A stretch of 64,000 nt of DNA from Bactrocera neohumeralis (GCF_024586455.1 NC_065923.1:41030370-41094369); one strand, 5' to 3'; positions 23,324 through 34,493 are shown, numbered from the stretch's first letter. Notes: generated by a model from the sequence alone, not told the origin. Program-made: numbers and translations.

Positions 23324-23940
23324 TTATATGTTTTCCCTTTCGCAAACTCAAGAATGGATTATTAAATTTTAGAATAGGGATCCTTTGATGTACAGATTTG
23401 ACATTGTCTTAAGCGACAAATATTTAAGAAATGATACAGGAATAGAACATTAATGCATAGAAATGCTATTGCTAACATTAGTTAATATTCTTCATCTGGG
23501 GGGCTCTATCGATTCCTGTGGTATAGGTCTAAAGGTTTTTCGATGAGAAAATAGAATTACCAAAACAATGTAATATAGATAATAAAATAAATAAAATATT
23601 CTGAAAAGTTTTCAATTACTAATATTTGGGGAGAGTTAGCTTCTCTCAACAGAAAAAACTGCAAATATTATGAAACGTGTTCACATAGGCCTAAGGGCTA
23701 CCTTTCGTTGTACTTGTACTTGTTGTATATAATGCTAAAGTAATAATACAAATCTTAACTTTTTCAAGAATAAGCATGCACATCCAGTTAAAATTATTTA
23801 GTAACTCATATTAACCAAAACATTTCAATATACAATAAGCCTCTTTTAGTCTAACTTAGCATTTGATGCCTAAAACAAAATCTGTTTAATTAAATTTTAG
23901 TAAAAGAAAAAATGCACAAGTTTGTATTATATAAATCTGA
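23324..23940. other. no recognised feature
   Basis: AT-rich intergenic DNA on the 3' side of cuticle gene 2. A polyadenylation signal complement, TTTATT, is at 23949-23954. Confidence 0.4.
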
Positions 23941-24005
23941 TCTTCAGCTTTATTTCATTGCAAAGGTCCATATTAGTTTCGGAAAATGCTTTTTCGAAAT
24001 TTCCT

Positions 24006-24411
24006 TTATTTCTTCAATACAGCAACAGCTGGGGCAGCAGCAAGGACTGGCGCTGGCGCGGCAACTACTGGAGCGGCAGCATAGGCAGCTGGGAAAGCGG
24101 CGGAGTGGGCAATCGAGTGAGCGGAGTAGCTGCTGGCATAGGGGGCGACGTAGCCGGCATATCCTGCGGTGTAGGCGAGGGGTGCGGAGTAAGCAGCGGC
24201 GACTGGAGCGGCATAGGCAGCAGCAACTGGGGCAGCAGCTAAAGGAGCGGAGTAAGCCAATGGAGCAGCCAAGAGACCGGGTTTAGCAGCGCCGAAGGCA
24301 ACAGCGAAGAGGGCAAGGAAACAGACCGAGAACTGCAGAAGATAAAGTTATATTAATTGCAATAAAAATATTCCGTTACTATGCGTTATTTTAACTTACC
24401 AATTTGAACAT
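24006..24411 (-). CDS. cuticular protein, array gene 2
   Basis: Exons 24411-24400 (MFKL) and 24332-24006, 67-nt intron, 112 residues. The signal peptide has FSVC instead of the usual FAVC after MFKL. The mature protein has the standard layout: AAKPGLLAAPLAYSAPL, two AAYAAP/AAYSAP units, the YTAGYAGYVAPYASSYSAHS core, then AAFPAAYAAAPVVAAPAPVL and a tail ending AVAVLKK. No cysteine occurs after the signal. It should be exported into the cuticle and act as a structural filler protein. It sits 5 kb from gene 1 on the same strand, separated by the M1 and Tc3-like insertions. Long overlapping ORFs on the opposite strand are by-products of the GC-rich Ala/Pro codons. Confidence 0.85.
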
Positions 24412-24477
24412 TTTGATGGGTTGTTGGTTATGCTGAAGATTAGACTTCTTTGATGTCAATTGTTCGTCAACCACTTG

Positions 24478-24485
24478 CTTTTATA
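24478..24485 (-). promoter_or_regulatory. TATA box of cuticle gene 2
   Basis: CTTTTATA complement of TATAAAAG, 67 bp before the ATG and followed by the ACGAAATTC context common to the array. Confidence 0.7.
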
Positions 24486-24499
24486 CGAAATTCATCATT

Positions 24500-25212
24500 C
24501 CAATCAATACTCAACTAATGCTACGAACGCCCTCACAATTAACCTTGAATACTGTTAGAGGTACGGGTCTGTACTAGCAATTGGGCAGCAATGAGTCAAT
24601 GCTTATTGTAAGCATTATTCGAATTTGAAAACAGCGCACGCAAGCGCTCTCCGTCTCTTCATTGGTATTTGGTAGTTAGCGTTCCCATTCATAAAATTGC
24701 ATGGACTTTAATCCACCATGGTATTGTACTAAATTTGGTGGTAATTAATTGCTATAGCGATGACTGGTGGCTCTTGTAGTATTGGTAAAAGGTATGTACT
24801 TTTATGGCATTACTGTGCATGGACCTTTCCATTGTTTAAAAAATATCGGAAAAGCGCATGGATTTTATTCAAAGCTTTCATAGTAGCAATTTTCCGTTAT
24901 AGTTGTAATTAAAAATAAAATACTCGTTAAGAGCAGGCCGGCGTTAGTAATGCCGGCACGTTAAACTTCTTCATTCTCTTAGTAGGCAATCGACCTGAAG
25001 TAAACTTTGGGTAGATATGGTTTAAAAAGAATCAATACACGTTGACAAGAGCTGAATTCCAAAGCAGTCGAACATTCTATACTTTCGCCATCTGAGGGGA
25101 CAACGTTGAACATTTTCTTGGCATTAGCAAGCAATACGTTTATTACCCAAAAATTAAGGTGACATTTGAATTTAAACTGCGCGCGTCGAAGGATTTGGAG
25201 AAATATTTTTTT
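24500..25212. other. no recognised feature beyond gene 2 promoter
   Basis: CAATGAGTCAATGCTTATTG near 24590 may be a diverged version of the shared upstream block. The rest is unassigned. Confidence 0.35.
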
Positions 25213-26303
25213 TTAGGTTGGTAGTACTGTCAGTCACATTTATGTCAAATTTCATGTCAAAATATTCATTAGTGTTTGAGATACGTGTCGTTTTGTGAGC
25301 TGTCAAAAGTGAGTTTTTCGTTTTTTGCGATGTGGAAATTTGTTAAGCAAAGAATTTGCATTAAATTGTGTTTACGGAATCAATTTTCTGCTGCGGATAC
25401 GTTGAGGATGATGCAGAAAGCCTTTGGTGATGAGACTTTGTCTAAAGAAAATGTTTACAAGTGGTATAGTGATTTCTAAGCCGGCCGTAAACGTGTCGAA
25501 GACGAAGAGCGTCCAGGGGGACCATCAACTTCAACCGACGAAGCTCACGTTCAACAAATCAAAGATTTGGTGTTGAAAAACCGTCGATTAACAATTAGAG
25601 ACCTTGCTAATGAAGTTGGCATATCGAAAGGCTCAGCCTATACCATTTTGAAAGATGTTTTGGGCCTCAAGCGCGTCAAATCTCGACTGGTACCGAAAAC
25701 ATTGAATTTTTTGGAAAAAAGGCGTCGCGTTGAAGTATGTGAAACGATGCTTTCCGACCACCAGGGTGTCATGAAAGGCATTATAACTGGCGATGAGACT
25801 TGGATCTATGCTTACAAACCCGAAACAACCGATAAATCGAGCGAATATCGTGCCAAACGAGAGCCGAGACCAAAAAATCGCGCCAAACACGCTCAAAAAT
25901 CAAGGTCATGTTGACTGTTTTCTTCGATTATCGTGGTGTTGTGCATTATGAATTCCTTCCAACCGGTCAAACAGTCAACAAGGAATATTATTTGAACGTT
26001 ATGGGTCGTTTGCGTAACGCTATCCGCCTAAAAAGACCGGAATTGTGGAAAGACAATTCTTGGTTTTTACACTACAATAATGCACCATCCCATACTGCCC
26101 TCGTAATTCGTGATCATTTCGCCAAAAACTCAACCCATATCGTTCCGCAACCACCGTATTCACCTGATCTGGTGCCGTGCGACTACTGGCTGTTCACCAA
26201 GCTCAAAAGACCGCTCCGGGGACACCGTTTCTATACGATAGAGGAGATTCAAGCCGCAGCGAAGACGGAACTGAAGGCCATCCCGGAAAGTCTAGGAATC
26301 TGA
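25213..26303 (+). mobile_element. mariner element (irritans-type), 3'-truncated
   Basis: The left end TTAGGTTGGTAGTACTGTCA resembles a mariner terminal repeat. It is followed by about 115 bp of leader and the transposase frame. The frame ends at ESLGI with no recognisable 3' terminal repeat, so the last part of the element is missing. A related short derivative is at 30331-30816. Confidence 0.75.
25330..26303 (+). pseudogene. mariner transposase with stop, frameshift and D-to-N change
   Basis: The start MWKFVKQRICIKLCL is chosen because it matches the family N-terminus. In order: HTH 1 (QFSAADTLRMMQKAFGD), an in-frame TAA at 25477-25479 after WYSDF, the linker RVEDEERPG with PSTSTDE, HTH 2 (GISKGSAYTILKDVLG) and first catalytic block ITGDETWIYAY. 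A one-base loss in the A-run near 25872 shifts the frame. The frame then continues at 25908 with MLTVFFDYRGVVHYEFLP and HYNNAPSHT (normally HHDNAPAHT, so the second catalytic Asp is now Asn), then PPYSPDLVPCDYWLF with the third Asp. The C-terminal HKCI...YFEG end is missing. Each of these defects alone would probably disable it. Confidence 0.85.
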
Positions 26304-27220
26304 TTAGCATCAACTATAATGTAAGAAGGTCCGACTAGCTTTTCCAGACTGTTAGAAGAACGGCAGAAGGAATCCGTCCTGGTAAACATTGGAGCTTTTG
26401 GAAATCAGAGCGTTTAGTAGGCGACTCTTCAACAATACCCATAGAAGTGGTGGTGAAAGTATGAAATATCTATAAGTCCAAAGTACGGAAAAAAGTCAAG
26501 AAGTCTTCCTGAAAAGATATTTTAGAAAAAGTGTAGGCCGTCATGAATATTCAAGGTTCATGATGTACTGAAAGGTTGGAAATAGTAACTGGACTTTGAG
26601 CAGCCAGGTAACCCTTAAGCTGCTCCTAAACGCTTACTTTTCGAGCAATCCTTCCCTTGGGATAATACTTCTCAGACTACCTGAGACGAACTGCGACTTG
26701 ACATGAGCAACTCCAGTCTTCCAAAGACTAATTGAACTGCTAAGGGATAGCAATTCAGGATCGACTTTCAAGAGCACAACATGCTTATTGCAAAGGTAGG
26801 TCAGTGGACACTGCTTTGCTCACTCTTGTTACCATGAAGACCATCAGGCACAAGGAATTTGTAGAGGAGAGCTTCTTCGAAATCGAGGGGGCATTCACTA
26901 ACGTCTTGTCGGAAGAATTGATTAGAACTTTAACTTAAAGTCAAGTTGAATCGAACTTTGAGCATCTTATTTTCGAACTTCCCTGCGATCGATGGGAGGA
27001 ACGTGTATTCCTCCTACTGAAATTTTTAAGTACTTAAGGCTCATGCAATAGTTCTCGTGGAAACCCAATATCAAGGAAACAGTGAGGAAGGCAATGGTCT
27101 TTATTTACTGGACTTAAGCCTAGTTATGGCATCGAGTTACCAAGTGATTGACTGGTTTGGGTACCTGGCGGTATTGCAAGCTGATGAGCTCATCATGTTA
27201 ACATTTCCTTCTAGATTTTT
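26304..27220 (+). pseudogene. R1/I-group LINE reverse transcriptase relic
   Basis: Plus-strand frames give QHAYCKGRSVDTALLTLVTM followed by RHKEFVEESFFEIEGAFTNV. These match the RT blocks QHAYCKGRS.ETALH and FLDIEGAFNNV that hold the first RT aspartate, here a Glu-containing EIEGAF. Around 27050-27190 a WKPNIKETVRKAM string marks the thumb region seen in the same LINE group. Many stops separate the blocks and the YxDD palm is absent. Confidence 0.65.
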
Positions 27221-27728
27221 CCGCGTTTGCCCGATCAAGGCCAAAATACCGCAAATATCATACTCTTAGACGTTCAGATTTGGGAAAAGCTCAATGCGCT
27301 TATATCCAACTACAAAAGTTTTTCCTGTGGCTCCACAAAGAACAGTCTGCCATAATTGGGCTACCTTGAGAAACCGGCAACCAAAGATAAAATAACCTAA
27401 TATGAGCCATAATATAATATGATAACAATGTCGGCCGCTGTTGTGATCATTTCTAAGTCTATATCTAACTCGATTAAGCTTAGATAGTTCAGCAGCCGAC
27501 AAATTATTTTAGGTGCGAGAGTATAAAAATAAAATAGAATCGTTACTTATAGGGAAGGTGTTGACCTTAGCAATGACAGAGCACTGAACTCCTCGATACT
27601 TTCGAATATGAAATGGCTGGTGCTTGAAGCAAGTAAGAAGACCGACGTGGTAATGGCAACGGGGTTACGGCTCCCACCTCTATGTTTAAAGATATAAAGA
27701 AACATATTCAATAAGTTTCAAAGTATCG
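27221..27728. other. no recognised feature
   Basis: Short AT-rich spacer on the 3' side of cuticle gene 3. A 'GTGCGAGAGTATAAAAATAAA' phrase near 27512 resembles a repeat-B edge. Confidence 0.35.
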
Positions 27729-27794
27729 TTTTATTTCGGTTCACAGCATTTAGGTATACAAATTTTAGAAAATGGGCTCCTTGCCATTTTCTAT

Positions 27795-28236
27795 TTACTT
27801 CTTGAGCACTGCAACAGCTGGGGCGGCAGCGGCAAGGACTGGAGCTGGGGCAGCAACTACGGGAGCATGGGCGGCAACCACTGGAGCGGCGGCATAGGCA
27901 GCTGGGAAAGCGGCGGAGTGGGCGATCGAGTGAGCTGAGTAGCTGCTGGCATAGGGTGCGACGTAACCAGCATATCCGGCAGTGTAGGCGAGGGGAGCTG
28001 AGTAAGCAGCAGCGACTGGAGCGGCATAGGCAGCAGCAACTGGAGCAGCGGCTAAAGGAGCAGAATAAGCCAATGGAGCAGCCAAGAGACCTGGTTTAGC
28101 AGCGCCGAAGGCAACAGCGAAGAGTGCCAGGAAGCAGACAGCGAACTGTTGGTAGAAATAAAGTTTTATTACATTAATTACAAAATCAAAATTACGGAAT
28201 TAAGTTGAAGTGTTCCAAACCTACCAACTTGAACAT
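27795..28236 (-). CDS. cuticular protein, array gene 3 (expanded tail)
   Basis: Exons 28236-28225 (MFKL, with an AAG Lys codon instead of AAA) and 28145-27795, 79-nt intron with GTAGGT donor, 120 residues. The signal peptide and core are the same as in genes 2 and 4-10. The tail is eight residues longer than in gene 2 because an AP-VVAA type unit is repeated (VVAAHAPVVAAPAPVLAAAA) and ends AVAVLKK. The added His-Ala-Pro is unique in the array. The AATAAA complement is at 27730-27735, 60 bp past the stop. It is probably a structural cuticle protein; unit-number change by replication slippage or unequal exchange is the likely source of the extra length. Confidence 0.85.
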
Positions 28237-28317
28237 TTTGTTAGTTTTGGATTTTTTGACTTCCTTACAAATGAATTGGTAAGTAGATTGTGATATCAAT
28301 GGTTGAAAAATCATTAC

Positions 28318-28325
28318 CTTTTATA
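28318..28325 (-). promoter_or_regulatory. TATA box of cuticle gene 3
   Basis: CTTTTATA, 82 bp upstream of the ATG. Confidence 0.7.
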
Positions 28326-28369
28326 CAAAATTCGGTCTGCACGCACGGTAATGTATGTAGTACCTTGAA

Positions 28370-28441
28370 GATATGAAACAACGGTACTGTAATACTAAGT
28401 AGACAATCACTTCTTGTAATCGACATTGACTTTGAACACTG
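28370..28441 (-). promoter_or_regulatory. shared upstream block, gene 3 version
   Basis: It contains CTGTAATACTAAGTAGACAA and then CGACATTGACTTTGAACACT. It aligns with the block upstream of genes 5-9 and is located 45-115 bp beyond the TATA box. Confidence 0.55.
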
Positions 28442-28619
28442 TTTGCATTCCAAGATTTGGTTAATATGCACCCACTTAAAATTGTTTTTATGTTTCACAT
28501 TTATAGTTGGGCGTAGGAATTTGCTTTAACTAAAAATAAAAGGTAATGAGAGAAACAACAACTTTTTATTTTGTGCATTTCAAAAAATTTCAAAGTTTGA
28601 TACATATGTATGTATGGTA

Positions 28620-29126
28620 TATTAAAGAATAAGTAAGGGGCAAAGTTCGGGTACTACAAAGCACTTTATACTCTTGAATGTGTAAGGAGCAAAATCGGGG
28701 ATTTTTTTTGAGTGGCTGCTTTAATTTATATAAAACAAGTAAGAAAGGGCTAACTTGGAGTGTAACCGAACATTTCATACTCTTGCAACTTGCCAGGATC
28801 AAAGCCGGAAAAGTACCGTCAGGTGTTGGCAAAACTTTATATTAAAGATATTGCAAAGTTATTCAAGATATCTTTTTCGACGAAATTGTCAGTGAATTAC
28901 AATTGAATTTCCGTCTTATAAATTTACATTATAGATCATAGACAAAGGTAGTTTTATACCTATATTATACCTCCCGTCAGTAAAAATATATTAAAATTAT
29001 CCTTAAATAGACAGAGGATTGGAATTCATTACATGAAATATATGAGAGTTGACAAGTTCACTTACCGACATTTTCGTTAGCATAACGAAAATAATTTCGG
29101 TACTAAACTTTAGTATGTATATATGT
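28620..29126 (+). repeat. repeat family C, two end modules and body
   Basis: AAGTAAGGGGCAAAGTTCGGG at 28631 and AACAAGTAAGAAAGGGCTAA at 28735 are two head modules. The second is followed by TTGCCAGGATCAAAGCCGG as at 28793 and by 'GACAGAGGATTGGAATTCATT', seen also near 335. The hairpin arms are partly decayed. Non-coding. Confidence 0.5.
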
Positions 29127-30222
29127 CTTCTTCTTTATTAGCGTAGACACCGCTTAAGCGATTATAGCCAAGTTAACAACAGAGCCAGTCGTTTCTTCTT
29201 TTCGCTACGTGGCGCCAATTGGATATTCCAAGCGAAGCCAGGTCCTTCTCCACTTGGTCCTTCCAACGGAGTAGTCTTCCTCTTCCTCTGCTTTCCCCGG
29301 CGGGTACTGCGATGAATACTTTCAGAGCTGGAGTATTTTCGTCCATTTGGACAATATGACCAAGCCAGCGTAGCCGCTGTATTTAAATTCGCTGAACTAT
29401 GTCAATGTCGTTGTATAGCTTGTACAGCTCATCGTTCCATCGAATGCGATATTCGCCGTGGCCAATACGCAAAGGACCATAAATCTTTCGCAGAATTTTT
29501 CTCTCGAAAACTCGTAACGTCGACTCATCGGTTGTTGTCATCGCCCAAGCCTCTGCACCATATAGCAGGACGGGAATAAAGAGTGACTCATAAATTTTCG
29601 TTTTTGTTCGTCAAGGGAGAATTTTACTTCTCAATTGCATACTTAGCCCGAAGTAGCATCTGTTGGTAAGAGTTATCCTGCGTTCGATTTCCAGGCTGAC
29701 ATTGTTGGTAATGTTTATACTGCTTTCAAGATAGACGAAATTATCTACGACATCAAAGTTATGACTATCAACAGTGACGTGAGAGCCAAGTCGCGAGTGC
29801 GTCGACTATTTGTTTGATGTCAGCAGATATCTCGTCTTGCCTTCGATCACTGCTAGACCCATTTGCTTTGCTTCCTTGTCCAGACTGCAGAAAGCAGAAC
29901 TAACGGCGCGAATGTTCAGGCTGGCATACGTCAGCAGCTGTACACTCTTATAGAAAATTGTACCTTCTCAGTTCAGTTCTGCAGCTCGAATTATTTTCTC
30001 CAGAAGTAGATTGAAGAAGTCGCACGTTAGGGAGTCGCCTTGTCTGAAACCTTGTTTGGTATCGAACGGCTCGGGAAGGTCCTACCCGATCCTGACGGAG
30101 CTTTTGGTGTTGTTCAACGTCAGTTTACACAGCCGTATTAGTTTTGCGGGGACACCAAATTCAGACATCGCGGCATAGAGGCAGCTCCTTTTCATGCTGT
30201 CGAAAGCAGCTTTGAAATCGAC
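29127..30222 (-). pseudogene. LINE (RTE-like tail type), RT fragment lacking YADD
   Basis: The 3' end at 29127 is (CTTCTT), i.e. an AAGAAG tail on the coding strand, next to GCGGTGTCTACGC. Reading upward in coding order: LLVDFKAAFDSMKRSCLYAA (first RT Asp), AKLIRLCKLTLNN, RQGDSLTCDFFNLLLEKII, then LLTYA joined directly to SLNIRAVSSAF. The DDID residues of the catalytic box are therefore deleted. Then KQMGLAVIEGKTRYLL and the C-terminal thumb follow. Sister fragments: 6150, 33005, 39810 and 49465. The element is 5'-truncated and inactive. Confidence 0.75.
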
Positions 30223-30330
30223 CAAGAGGTTAAGTTATCTCAATTTTTATTTTTCCGATTATCGCTTACATCGGCGGACGGACAAGCAGACACTCAGTCT
30301 CTTCATCGTAGTCATTAATATATACATGTA

Positions 30331-30816
30331 CTACTGTGATCAAATTGAAAGGTAAATTTTGTCCATTTCATCTCCTTCAAAGTAGTCCGCTCCCACTGCA
30401 ATACACTTATACCAACGAATTTTCCAGTCATCATAGCACTTGGAAAATTCCTCGTCGTGACGACCATCAGAGCCCTCTTCGATTCAGCTTTTATATCCTC
30501 AATTAAGTCAAAACGGTGTCCTCAGAGTGATCATGTGAATTTGCTGAATAGCCAGAATTTACACGAAGGTAAATCAGGCGAATGCGGTGATTGCGGCACG
30601 ATATTAGTTGAAAATGTGGCGAAATGAGCACGATTAACCAATGCAGTATGAGATAGTTCATTATCGTATTTCTTTGTTCAATAAATTCAGACATAATAAA
30701 AATCGAAAAATTCAGATGTCACTAACAGTAATAGCAACTTACAGAAAAAAAAATTACCGATTCAAAAACACGCGAAGTATAAATTAAAAATTCACTTTTC
30801 AATTTGATCACAGTAG
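30331..30816 (-). mobile_element. 486-bp mariner MITE with TA duplication
   Basis: TA at 30329-30330 and 30817-30818 flank inverted ends CTACTGTGATCAAATTGAAA and TTTCAATTTGATCACAGTAG (the latter with an extra base or two inside). Inside, the minus strand keeps MSEFIEQRNTIMN near 30694 and a reduced C-terminal region matching 20431-20760. It is a non-autonomous deletion derivative whose two ends are intact. Confidence 0.85.
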
Positions 30817-30818
30817 TA

Positions 30819-31740
30819 TAACCCCATATCTAAATGAATTACACATATGTATCTATATTGATTTCACATTACAAGAAAACATTGTATTGGACCTAAGTAT
30901 AATTCTTGTTTGATGGTAAACTGTAGTCGAAAAATATACCTACTTAAGTTATATTTATGGTTTAAAGTCAATCGAAAGAACCAAAATCAGTTTGCTGGAT
31001 ATATTCGTATTGGGTTTCGGAAGGAAGGACAGTCCTCATTAACTTTTAAATCAAAGCTTAGGTATGCTTAAGAAAACATATACGAGTATGCATCTCCACG
31101 CAAAATCATTAAGTCAACTTACATATGTACATACAGGAATACATCAGGATACACAGAGTTAAGAAAATCATGAAAGTATATATGCTTTTTTCGCCGGAGG
31201 TGTCACCTAGTTTTCATTTTAAGAAATGATAAAAAATAATTTTCGTGGATTGAAGTGTGATCATTTTCACGAAAGACGAGGACCGTATTTGGCTGAGTTA
31301 ATATTTAACGAAATATCTTTACAAACTTTGGCAGGAAACTTTATCTATGGCAACGCTATAGTATTTGAAAAACCAATTTCAGAACGGACTATTATAGCTG
31401 CCATACAAATTGAACGAACAAAATGAAACCAAAGTTAACCATTTTTCTTATTTTTCTTGACATCTTATTAAACTTCTCTTCTAAGCTAGGAAAACAAATT
31501 TCAAGGAAAAGTCACTATTCCATGCTCTGGATGGATTAACAAGGTTTAGTTTCTTTTCTTAAAAATTTTGAACTATATACATATGTTACTGATTATAAAC
31601 GAGATTAAATTTTAAAAACTGCGGCAAGTTGAAATTGTATGTAATAACCAAAAAAAAAAAAAAAACAAAAGCAAAACTGTAGATATTCCCTTTTAACGAT
31701 TTAGATACATATAACCTCTTAAACAACCAACAAAAATGCA
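30819..31740. other. mostly unassigned; repeat-A-like trace
   Basis: Around 31310-31440, phrases such as 'AAATATCTTTACAAACTTTGG' and 'TATTATAGCTGCCATACAAATTGAACG' recall repeat A. The rest is AT-rich spacer with an A-run at 31651-31665. Confidence 0.35.
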
Positions 31741-31824
31741 CTAAATTATTTGTTATGGTTTTTATTCAGTTCATATTTGCTCAGTCCTTTATGATTTTGT
31801 AACAAAGTGTTCATTGTTGTGCGT

Positions 31825-32226
31825 CTATTTCTTCAATACAGCAACAGCTGGGGCAGCAGCAAGCACTGGTGCTGGAGCAGCGACTACTGGAGCGGCGGCA
31901 TAAGCAGCTGGGAAAGCGGCGGAGTGGGCGATCGAGTGAGCTGAGTAGCTGCTGGCGTAGGGTGCGACGTAACCAGCATATCCTGCGGTATAGGCGAGGG
32001 GCGCGGAGTAAGCAGCGGCGACTGGAGCGGCATAGGCAGCAGCAACTGGGGCAGCGGCTAAAGGAGCGGAGTAAGCCAATGGAGCAGCCAAGAGACCGGG
32101 GTTAGCAGCGCCGAAGGCACCAGCGAAGACAGCCAAGAAGCAGACAGCGAACTATAAAAATATTAGAGTCAATATTTTGTTTATAAGACGAGTCAAAGGT
32201 TTTATTGTACTCACCAATTTGAACAT
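31825..32226 (-). CDS. cuticular protein, array gene 4
   Basis: Exons 32226-32215 (MFKL) and 32151-31825, 63-nt intron with GTGAGT donor, 112 residues. The signal peptide differs slightly (FLAVFAGAFG), and the start of the mature part reads AANPGLL rather than AAKPGLL, a Lys-to-Asn change shared only with gene 5. The core and tail (PVLAAAPAVAVLKK) are standard. No chitin-binding consensus and no mature cysteine. The AATAAA complement is at 31761-31766. The promoter has TTTATATA instead of CTTTTATA. Same-strand neighbours suggest co-expression with the array, but this copy lacks a clear version of the shared upstream block. Confidence 0.85.
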
Positions 32227-32305
32227 TTTGATAGTTTTGGGTTTTTGGACTTCTTTACGAACGAAGTGGTTAGCGAATTGTGATGCAAATATCGACAAAT
32301 CGCTT

Positions 32306-32314
32306 GTTTATATA
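32306..32314 (-). promoter_or_regulatory. TATA box of cuticle gene 4
   Basis: TATATAAAC on the coding strand, about 80 bp before the ATG, in the position of the TATAAAAG of sister genes. Confidence 0.6.
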
Positions 32315-32549
32315 TCTATGAGGAATGCAAACAAATGCCGGCATTGGCTCAGGTAGTACTAATTTTAATGTAGTGAGTGAAGGTAGGAGACGTGCTTGTA
32401 CTACAAATTACGCATTGATATATCAATATATGTCCTCAGTGTCACTAGTAAACTAACTTTTAGTTGTTATGTTTATAGCAGAGAGATAACTAGATATGAG
32501 TTGTACTGGTGATGATATACTCGTATCAGAGTGACTTTAATTGAATTTC

Positions 32550-32970
32550 TTGAAATATTTCACAAATTAGTTCTTCAGATTTTGAGAAATCGATCTAAAA
32601 TTTCGCACAAGACCTTTTCTTTCCAAGAAACTGCTCATTTGTCGGAACAATCGACATCAGACCAGTACCAATGTAGGACATAAATACACAGTCGTTGCTT
32701 TAGAAGCTGATCGATGATGTTCTGATATTTTTGACGAGATATCTTCACGAAACTTAACGTGGATATTGTCTTAAGAATCGCTAAAATATCTGTAGAAAAT
32801 TTCCAAATCAGATCAAAAACCTGAACGATTCAAATCAATTTCTGGTATAGGCAACTTTTTAATTTGAGAAGCTATCTTCCCCAAATTTGGGGAATGTAAT
32901 GCTACGATCTCTGAATACTTTGTTCAGATCTTTTACTCGGTCCGATATACCATAAGCAGTTTATGTATAA
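32550..32970 (+). repeat. repeat family A, decayed partial copy
   Basis: Phrases 'TTTTGAGAAATCGATCTAAAAT', 'AAGAAACTGCTCATTTGTCGG' and 'GACGAGATATCTTCACGAAAC' follow the order of repeat A at 13800-14000. Both ends are missing. Confidence 0.55.
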
Positions 32971-33004
32971 TTAGTATAATGGAATGAATACTCTTACGTA
33001 TAAA

Positions 33005-33260
33005 CCAGTGGAATTTAAGTGTGTTCTGCTCAATCCAAAAAAAGGAAGACCCCACAATGTTCGCCAACTACAGTGGGATAAGCCTCCTCAACATCGCATA
33101 TAAGGTTCTATCGAGCTGTGAAGCTGAAGCCCACCGTGAACAAACTGATTGGACCTTATCAGTATGGCTTTGGATCTGGAAAATCTACAATCGGCCAGAT
33201 TTTAACGATGTGCCAAATCTTGGAAAGACCTGTGAAAGCTAATATTGGCTGTGTAAGCAA
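33005..33260 (+). pseudogene. LINE RT fragment (N-terminal RT blocks)
   Basis: Plus frames read IQKKEDPTMFANYSGISLLN, then AYKVLSS, NKLIGPYQYGF-like and GKSTIGQIF-like text in a shifted frame. This is the RT entry region (P..KKG....NYRGISLLN..YK) of the same LINE type as 29127-30222. It is under 260 bp, with a frameshift near 33110. Confidence 0.7.
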
Positions 33261-34000
33261 CAATTGTGGTTGTGTCCATCTACTATATGGATGATTTAAA
33301 TTATATTCCTATTATTTCTTCTTGAAAACAATACTTAAAACATCATCCTTTATAATTATAAACTCGTTGTAAATTTCCGTCCGACAAGACGCTTTTTCAA
33401 GTTTATAACCAAAGCACCGATCAAACTTAGAGGAATTTATAGATGGGGCAAAAACTTGGAAGTGATGGCGGTGAAGGTTTGCACATGTTAGAGCCCTGCG
33501 AATGTTTTGCCTTCCTCAAGTAAGCACCGTAGATCACACGTCGTGAATCTAAGAATTCTGTGGATATCAACACTCCGGCGATTAGACTCTATTCGCCTTT
33601 CTCGCAGCAGATTCAACGGTAAATTCCACTGTAAAAAAAATGTTCCTTGGCTTCTGGTGTGTACCAGTGAACCATAAAGCCAATGATGATCGCTATAGAG
33701 GAAGCAGCATTCAAGCAATCCATGATTTCCCTTCTAAAAATCACAAATTCAGTCACCAACCGAAATATGTATTACTTTTTTCGACGGCCACTTCGTCAAC
33801 CTTCACATTCGATCAAAACAAGCCTGCGAACCTGGTTCAGCTGACATTTCGACAGTAGCCGTCTACGATAACTAAATTCTAGTAAACTTTTTTGTGATAG
33901 TGACGACAACGCGCATTGAGCCTTTAATAAACAGATCGTAGAAGAAAAATTACCCTTTCAAAAAATTAGAAAAATATATGAATTTATTTTGAGTGTTTTT
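33261..34000. other. no recognised feature
   Basis: Intergenic DNA with several 70-codon ORFs on both strands, none with a known pattern. The polyadenylation signal complement for gene 5 is at 34013-34018. Confidence 0.35.
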
Positions 34001-34080
34001 TTTTATCGAATTTTTATTTCAATATATCTCGCATCGGGTCAGTACTTTCGACAACATCATGAAAAGCTTGCATTCCTTTT

Positions 34081-34493
34081 CTACTTCTTCAATACAGCAA
34101 CAGCTGGGGCAGCAGCGAGCACTGGTGCTGGAGCGGCGACTACTGGTGCGGCAGCATAGGCAGCTGGGAAAGCGGCGGAGTGGGCAATGGAGTGAGCGGA
34201 GTAGCTGCTGGCATAGGGTGCGACGTAACCAGCATATCCGGCAGTGTAGGCGAGGGGAGCTGAGTAAGCAGCAGCGACTGGAGCGGCATAGGCAGCAGCA
34301 ACTGGAGCAGCGGCTAAAGGAGCAGAGTAAGCCAATGGAGCAGCCAAGAGACCGGGGTTAGCGGCACCGAAGGCAACAGCGAAGAGAGCCAAGAGGCAGG
34401 CAGCGAACTATTAGAAAGAATAATGTGATATTACATGAGTGACATTATTTATTAAAACACAAATGAAGTTTTCAAACTCACCAATTTGAACAT
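34081..34493 (-). CDS. cuticular protein, array gene 5
   Basis: Exons 34493-34482 (MFKL) and 34407-34081, 74-nt intron with GTGAGT donor, 112 residues. The signal peptide is MFKLFAACLLALFAVAFG. The mature N-terminus is AANPGLL as in gene 4. The remainder, including the YTAGYAGYVAPYASSYSAHS core and PVLAAAPAVAVLKK tail, equals genes 2, 9 and 10. It should be secreted and structural. It has the best-preserved version of the shared upstream block (34623-34705), so it and genes 6-9 are probably driven by the same factors. Confidence 0.85.

Noticed and set aside
23912..24286. A 124-codon plus-strand ORF opposite cuticle gene 2, with similar antisense ORFs of 70-122 codons opposite genes 4-10
   Set aside because: They mirror the GC-rich Ala/Pro/Tyr codons of the sense gene, are Gln/Arg-rich with no domain, start at different places and cross the true gene's 3' flank. 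By-products of codon composition.
27857..28039. Pro/Leu-rich alternative-frame ORFs overlapping cuticle genes 3, 6, 7, 8 and 9
   Set aside because: Same strand, shifted frame of the repetitive exon; no independent start context and not kept in every copy.
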